Assembly (NCBI GenBank): GCA_949126835.1
Contig: OX421502.1
Location: 33,567,727-33,631,726, forward strand
Reading direction: 5' to 3'
Length of the DNA: 64,000 nt
From: Anisus vortex
Taxonomy: Eukaryota > Mollusca > Gastropoda > Planorbidae
Positions 58,057 to 64,000 of this stretch are shown here, one piece after another; the stretch's first letter is position 1; every line of letters starts with the position of its first letter. Under the pieces are notes generated by a model. The model was not told the origin of the DNA and did no database searches. It saw only the letters and a list, made by a program, of their open reading frames with translations. Position numbers and translations under genes: made by a program.

Positions 58057-58569
58057 TTAACAAAGTCGTCATATTGTTACACGGAAGGTTAAACCAGAGC
58101 TAGAGTAGGTATAGGGCCTACAGGTACAGACTATTGGCATTTGGCACACGGGCGAATAAAGAAATATTTCCAGCTGTCAGTTTCGAAGTCAATTGTGAGC
58201 GGGGGGGGGGGGGCATATGCCTCCTGACCTCTTCCAATAGAATATTGTAGCTTTATCCAAAACCAATGCTTTTTTTTTACAGAAAAAAGGGGGGGGGGTG
58301 ATTACACAATATATCTAAAAAATCGATAGTTTGTTTAAAAAAGATTAAACAAAAATTGTTTAAGATGAAATGGTGCACGTGTTTATAATTGACATGCTAT
58401 TGGCCTGAATGTCCTCCCCTTATTACATTGCGCCAGTTGCTTCTTCCCTAAAAATGTCAATCCACGAAACAATGATGAGAAAATAAGCAAATATTTCAAA
58501 TCGGTCTACTGAAAGGGCAAGTAAATGTGCCTTCCTCACCTTACCCGCCCTTGTAAAGAAATCTTATCT

Positions 58570-58805
58570 TATCTGTTACAGACGCTCGTTCTGTACAGAA
58601 GATTACTGAATCTTACGCTTATCAGTTGGTCTTGAATTTTATTAGTGTTTTTAAATTATGTTAAGTTGCTGGTTTTCCTGGCTCATTCAGGCAACCCATT
58701 CCATATACTTATGAACATTTGTTCTCGCATATGGAATAAGAAAACTGTTTTGTTCCTTATGTTAATCTGAGCATTGTAATAGATTAATATTGTGTTCTAT
58801 TTTTA
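58570..58805 (-). mobile_element. LINE-P 3' fragment
   Basis: Complement of the LINE tail: the 3' end (TACAGACGCTCGTTCTGTAC), UTR, and reverse transcriptase tail region (GGCAACCCATTCCATA). The segment encoding SFFPSG is deleted. Confidence 0.72.
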
Positions 58806-60480
58806 TAATCAGAATACAGGCAACAGAATGATTTTAAAATATATCATATTTACATACAAAGGGATGCACGCAACATAAGGATATATTATATGTAAAAGCA
58901 CAAGAATACAGGAAACATACAGATCTATATATTACATACATATTGAAAAATACAGACAAGACAGAAGCCTTATTGAGGTATATCATATATGTACACGTAG
59001 TTATTTACATACAGAAATTCATAGAGTCATAGAGCCTGGATTACTAGAAAGGAAGTCGGCATAGAAGGAAGAAGAGATATCAACAAAACACACATTCTCA
59101 CATCTGAAATCACTAGTAAACTGTAGAACCACGCTATTACGTTTAAAACTACAAATTAACACCGTGTCAGTCTACTCAAAGGATTAAACAACCAAAAAAA
59201 TTTAAAGCTTAGTATGTGGGTTGTTGTTTTTTTTTTATCTCGGGAGAAAGCCAAACGATCAACTTGCACAACTCCAGCTGGTCAGAGCATTTCCCAAGCC
59301 TGCTAACGAGTCTTTAAATGGCCTGTGAAGTTGGCAGAAATGGGGTTGAGAAAACATTTAAACAAATTTAGCATCACTCTCACCCACTCCTACCCCATAC
59401 TACCTTTCCTCCCCCCCCCCCCCATCTACCCATTCATAATCACCCCCCCTCTCCGACCAAACACTACCTGCCTGACTTCATAGACCCCCCCTCCACCCAC
59501 AAGTACCTCTCCACCCTTTCGCCGTGTGAGTTTTGTACCACGACTGCTGCGAAACGATAATTGAACATGTTCTGAGATTTTGGGGGCAGGGGGGGGGGGG
59601 GAGCGGGGGTTCGACGAGAAGAGCGCGTGCTGAGGGGTCGCAAAAAATCTTGTAGGAAATGGCAGACGATATCCTGATGCGAAATTTAGGAGTGGAAAAA
59701 AAAACACGACATCATGACTGTTTCAGTGTTGTTGTTTTTTAAATTCAATATTCCCATGGGGAAAAACTAATAAACATCGAATTTCATGTAAACATGCTGA
59801 GAAAAAAAATCAGGTTTTTAACCAAATTAAAATTTTTACAGTTTAAGAAAAAATTCTTTTTTTATTTACTCCTTAAATATATTCGAAGATAATTCGATGC
59901 ACATTTTCAAACGAATTTTCTCCTCGCGAGAAAGGTTACGATTAGCGTAACAGAATTATTTCCCCTTAATAAAGCACACCGGCTTACCGAACTTTGCTTA
60001 CCCCCCCCCCCCTTTTTTTTTAATTACCTTGATTTTTTTCTTTCCGATTTTTTCGTTGTTGAAAGATCTAAAAAATAAACTTATTTTAAAAACAAAGTCT
60101 AGCGTGTGGGAAGATGTTGTTTGACATTGGTTTTGCTTCAAAATTTATGTAATGGAGGAATATCTCTTGTTTTTTTTTTAAATAACTTTTTTCCATTCCA
60201 TTTTCTTGTTTTAATTTTGGCAGGAAGTACACGCTGCCATCTTTCTTTGTTATACTGAGCTTAACATTAAGAATTACGTTGACATCCTTCTTACTTGTTT
60301 TGGCATATGTAAAAAAAATATCTATGCACGCGAAGTTTTAAAGCTTAAGTTGTCAAGGCAGATTTGAATCTTTCTCCAGAGAAATACATGCACGGAGTAG
60401 TTAGCGTGCCTAAATCATTTGAACCGAGGCTGGTTTGGTGTAAGTCCTGAAGTTTCATTTTAAGTGCAAGATGCGAAGTT
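58806..60480. other. Non-coding region, no supported gene
   Basis: Homopolymers (C-run at 59411-59423, G-run at 59590-59601, C/T-run at 60001-60020). Nothing else supported. Confidence 0.4.
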
Positions 60481-60483
60481 TTA

Positions 60484-60695
60484 AAAACGTTTCCTTTGGT
60501 GTAAGAAACGAATTTTCCTAAGATTTCTTGGTGTAAGACACGAATTTTCCTATGTTTTCTTGGTGTAAGACACGAATTTTCCTGCTTTCATGGTGTAAGA
60601 CACGAACTTCTCGAAGCTTCCTTGGTGTAAGACACGAATTTTCCTCTTTTCTTGGTGAAAGCCACCAATGTTCCTGTTTTCTTGGTATAAGACAT
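60484..60695. repeat. About 40-bp tandem repeat (TTGGTGTAAGACACGAA units)
   Basis: Seven degenerate units carrying CTTGGTGTAAGACACGAATT with spacers of varied length. Gives an FSWCKTR repeat frame on plus. Confidence 0.85.
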
Positions 60696-60754
60696 GAGCA
60701 TTTGAATTTTTTATTTTTTTTTATTTTTTTTATTTTTTTTTAGACATCTGCTGC

Positions 60755-61398
60755 GTCATAGTCAATTGTGTAGGCCAGCACAACGCCCACCCGTCTTCAC
60801 TTTTCCCTATCAAATGCCAGGGACCCATTAGAGCAGGGTATACACATGGAAACCCTCCGATTTATAATGTCTTTATATAAAAAAACGGACGAGCCCGAAA
60901 AGCTCTTAAGTCCGGGGCGTAACGTGTTAGGAGTTAGCTCTGGGAAGACACACCAAAGCTCTGCCCGGGCTCCAGCCATCCCACGACACGCCAATGGCGT
61001 GGCGTGCCGTGTAACAGGGAAGGTTTTCTCAGTCCAGCTATTTTTCACTGCGGTTCCCCTGTGATTATTATTGTGGTAACTTGTCGCATACCTGCAATGC
61101 ACCAGTAGCACAAATCCTGTGCTATAGGCACAGGCATCCAGGCACAGGAAGGTTCTTCGAGACGGGTTCGCAACGTCCTTTGTACCTCCAAACCGGGGAC
61201 ACAGGCCTACTGCAATGGATAGCGCGACACCCGTAGCCGCAGCGAGAGCTGTCCCCCATGCGTTCGCCCGCCGGTGCAATCTTAATGCGATCGTATCGGC
61301 GGTTTACACACTTCGCCAACTTTGAGGCCCATGGGTACAGAAGTAAGTAAATGGAAAATTCCCAGACTTAGTAACAATTTCTAGACTTCACCAGCAAG
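60755..61398 (-). mobile_element. SINE-A copy 9, split by SINE-B
   Basis: The left piece (AATTGTGTAGGCCAGCACAA to AACCCTCCGA, ending 60860) and the right piece (TTCCCAGACTTAGTAAC, then ACTTCACCAGC) are consecutive parts of one SINE-A body. The tRNA head is absent. Confidence 0.65.
60861..61350 (-). mobile_element. SINE-B copy 3, inserted in SINE-A
   Basis: Minus orientation from ACTTCTGTACCCATGGGCC to GGGCTCGTCCGTTTTTTTAT. The flanks ATGGAAACCCTCCGA (60846-60860) and ATGGAAAATTCCCAGA (61351-61366) fit a diverged target duplication of about 15 bp. The ACACGCC...GGCGTG hairpin near 60985-61007 is kept. Confidence 0.78.
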
Positions 61399-61639
61399 CA
61401 GAGAAATTTTCAATGGCACGCAAGTTACGACAAGAGGTGTTTTTTTTTAATGATGAAAAACTACATTTTTTGGTTCTGAATGAGGAAAACTGACTGTTGA
61501 GGCCGATGTTTCTGAATAAAATGGGGACACATTTTTAGTGAGTTTGCATTTTCGAGGACCACTGGAATGGATTAGCATTGATACTGAATACATCTTGTCG
61601 TGAAATCAATTTCAAAATTCTGCTTTAATTGTGTTTATT

Positions 61640-61809
61640 TTGTAACACAGAAAATACAGCCTTCATATCAGATATTTAGATAACAATTCATAACAGTAGC
61701 AAATAACAGTTAAAAAATAGCGAGGAAAATAATTTTATGGTTGGGGTCGCCACAACGTGAGAAGATTTAGCCTATTAAGGGGTCGCGGCATAAAGGTTTG
61801 GAACCACTG
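61640..61809 (+). mobile_element. SPIN/URR1-like hAT MITE, right half
   Basis: Contains ATTCATAACAGTAGCAAA, AAAATAATTTTATGGTTGGG, GTCGCCACAACGTGAG, GGGGTCGCGGCATAA and the end GGTTTGGAACCACTG. By memory, order and wording are very close to the rodent URR1/SPIN-type hAT consensus known for horizontal spread. The left end is missing. Similarity judged by eye only. Confidence 0.65.
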
Positions 61810-62326
61810 CTCTAATAATTAAATCTTGTAATAAAAACAATAATTTTGGTTTTATAGAAAATAATAAAAAATGTGTGAGTAGGCCTAATATTTGTTATAG
61901 ATCTAGTACAAACATAACTTGTTTGGCATCACAATTGAATCAAATGTGGAAACTTTTGTTTAATTAAAGGGAGATAATAATTCTAATATGTTTTTTTCTT
62001 TTATAAAAAATAAATTGCATACAATTTATAGATTTAACGTTCTAATGATCCAACTATAAATGTATTTGAAAATTAACTATATGAATACTATTTGACTAAA
62101 GAATTTATATGTAGAATTTCAAACACTACATTAACTACCCAGTTTGTATGATTACAACGTATCTATTCCGCTTAACAATATTACATGCTTTGCATACGAT
62201 TATCCTAAGAGACAAAACACATTTAAGGACATCTCAGTTAAACTGACATCAAATTATAATAAATATTGGCAGGTGTTAGATTACAGTTACATCCTCATCT
62301 TGAATACCAAATGATAATGTTTCAAC

Positions 62327-63728
62327 TAGGGATGTTAAACGAAAACCGGAATACCGGATTCCAGTTTTGAAATCGAAAACCGGTTTTGATTTTCAAAACT
62401 GGATTTCGGTTTGTTGGTTGGAATGGACAAGTCTTAACGTGTATGCATGCATAAAAGTTCACAAGAAAAAACATTTCCGGTCGAATTCGATCATTTTATT
62501 CGAATCATGTCTGTATGCTGGGCTACTGGTTGTACGAACATTTGTTGGGGATTAAAATTTCTTTCATTTCCAAAACATGTTTACAAAAGAAAACAATGTA
62601 TTGTGAATGTCAGAAGGGAATAATCACCTTTTTATAATATCAAACTTATTGCTTAATGCAAAATAATTTTTGTTACTCGTTTTTATGAATTTACGCATTT
62701 TGTTTTTCAATAACCAAGAAAACGCAACTCTTGACTAATTTATTTTGTAAACAAATAAACATTTAACCTCAGGCGACTAACACTTGAGTATTAATTATCG
62801 CCTACTCACTTTTGATGTTAAAAACGGATTCCTCATAACAAATATTGTATCCTTTGTTAATTCTAAAAGACTAGAACTAGCCGTCGATGTTGAAATCAAC
62901 TGTCAATAACCAGCAAAAGCATTTTTTTTTTGTTTATTAGATTAAAAATAAAACCGGAAGTTCACGATCACCATAGTTCAAAAGTTCACGACTCATTAAG
63001 ACTAGTCAATTTGGAAGGTAATAATTACCTCAAGTAACACACCTTTTATTTGGTTCTGATGGAAATATAAAAAAAAAATAATGTTGGATTTGCACAAAAC
63101 AATTCTTGAAATGCTTTGCTAACACTAATTAGTCTTAGATATTGTGTTTCTTTTTTTTCCAAATACCAACTATGGCGTGCGATAACAAAAACATCAAACA
63201 AAATGTTAAGTTACAGTTACAATTAACATGAATGTTTTTACCTGTCCGCTCATCTTTTAGATGTGCGCTGCTCTTTGATGTACGCAATGGAGAGACAGAA
63301 ACTAGTTTTGTCCCGTGACCCCGAACAATTCGGATAGACACCGCGTCTGTGCTTTATTATTAACGGCACTATTAAATGCACATTCTTTTGATTGGTGCTA
63401 CGCGATCCCTTTCAATATTTTACAAGTCAACGGTGTACAAATTATCACTATTGAAAGCTATTATCGATTTTAATCAATTAGCCCAGATTTTGTTTTAGCT
63501 CTAAAGAATGTTATGGTAAAGTGTACAAAATCATATTGTATTCACACAAAGCAACCCCTTGAATGCATGCAAACACTAATTAAGTTTGAACTATTTTTCA
63601 AATGTACCTACAAAACTACGTACATTTGGCTTTTCCGGCCTGCGATTTGAGATATTGCGCGGGAGGGAGAACTGAAATCCGGTTTTAAACCGGTTTTATA
63701 GAACCGAAAACCGGTTTAAACCTTCCTA
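62327..63728. mobile_element. 1.4-kb hAT element with TAGG ends, inserted in the older hAT
   Basis: Ends TAGGGATGTTAAACG and GTTTAAACCTTCCTA (inverted). Target duplication GTTTCAAC (62319-62326) and GTTTCGAC (63729-63736). Subterminal GAAAACCGGTTTT-type palindromes cluster at both ends (62340-62405, 63670-63718). No transposase frame seen, so non-autonomous. Confidence 0.85.
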
Positions 63729-64000
63729 GTTTCGACAATAATTACCATAAATGTTAAAGTTTAGTAATAAGATATTGTATTTGATTTAAATGAAAATAAA
63801 AAGGATGGTAATCACAAACACGTTAATTTTGTATTAGGCCTAAATAAAAACTGCTTTAACGATTTTCTCTATAAATAATCTCTTTTGATTTTGGCCTTGG
63901 TCTTGCTACGGAGTTAAATTAATGGTCCTATAAAAATATTTTTTTAAGTATAATAGAGCGGGTAGACATTTAGGCTGTTGGCACGCTGAATGGTTAAGAG

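Larger units (their letters stand above)
61392..64000 (+). mobile_element. Second decayed hAT copy, interrupted, runs off the window
   Basis: It begins with the family H 5' segment (ATTTTCAATGGCACGCAAG). 61500-61620 matches 50580-50790, and 61810-62318 plus 63737-64000 match 51560-52335 in order (for example ACTACCCAGTTTGTATGATT and TTGGTCTTGCTACGG). It ends at the family H right-end block (GGCTGTTGGCACGCTGAATG), truncated by the window edge. The transposase middle is missing. Confidence 0.65.

Overview
The window reads as nuclear DNA of an animal, most likely a heterobranch gastropod snail. The evidence is AT-rich, intron-containing genes with GT-AG splice sites, a protocadherin and an animal GH3-domain gene, tRNA-derived SINEs, LINE 3' ends, many hAT and piggyBac-type non-autonomous elements, and long microsatellites. 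The species cannot be fixed from the sequence alone. No bacterial, organellar or viral gene, CRISPR array, rRNA gene or stand-alone tRNA gene was found.

Only two protein-coding genes can be supported, both on the minus strand. (1) At 669-6198, seven consecutive phase-compatible exons encode most of a GH3-family adenylating enzyme-like protein (GHDC-like). All three GH3 motifs are present. The 3' end lies beyond base 1. The start codon is missing nearby; a phase-matched start exon at 44484-44520 is a speculative candidate. (2) At 18609-23731 lies a delta-1-like protocadherin. One large GC-rich exon (20615-23731) carries the signal peptide, seven cadherin repeats, the membrane segment and most of the cytoplasmic tail. 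It splices in phase to a 36-codon exon at 19530-19637, then probably to a short terminal exon at 18609-18671 or to an alternative one at 17754-17996.

The rest is repeat-rich intron or intergenic DNA. It contains a dispersed tRNA-derived SINE (SINE-A, about nine copies), a LINE whose reverse transcriptase C-terminus recurs eight times, a second SINE (SINE-C) sharing that LINE's 3' tail and nested inside it, and a roughly 460-490 bp retroposon-like family (SINE-B, three copies at 52-61 kb). It also contains hAT MITEs with 8-bp target duplications, two decayed relatives of their probable parent element, a SPIN/URR1-like hAT fragment, two identical 73-bp TTAA-flanked MITEs, and a 449-bp foldback element. 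Nested insertions give relative ages. Tandem arrays (4, 18, 31, 36, about 45 and about 115 bp units) account for most long open frames outside the two genes.

No wholly new gene system is evident. The items most worth checking are the split protocadherin tail, the SINE-LINE pairing, the SINE-B family, the SPIN-like hAT fragment, the transposase motif turned minisatellite, and the strong excess of the palindrome TAGGCCTA. All matches are by eye; no database search was possible.
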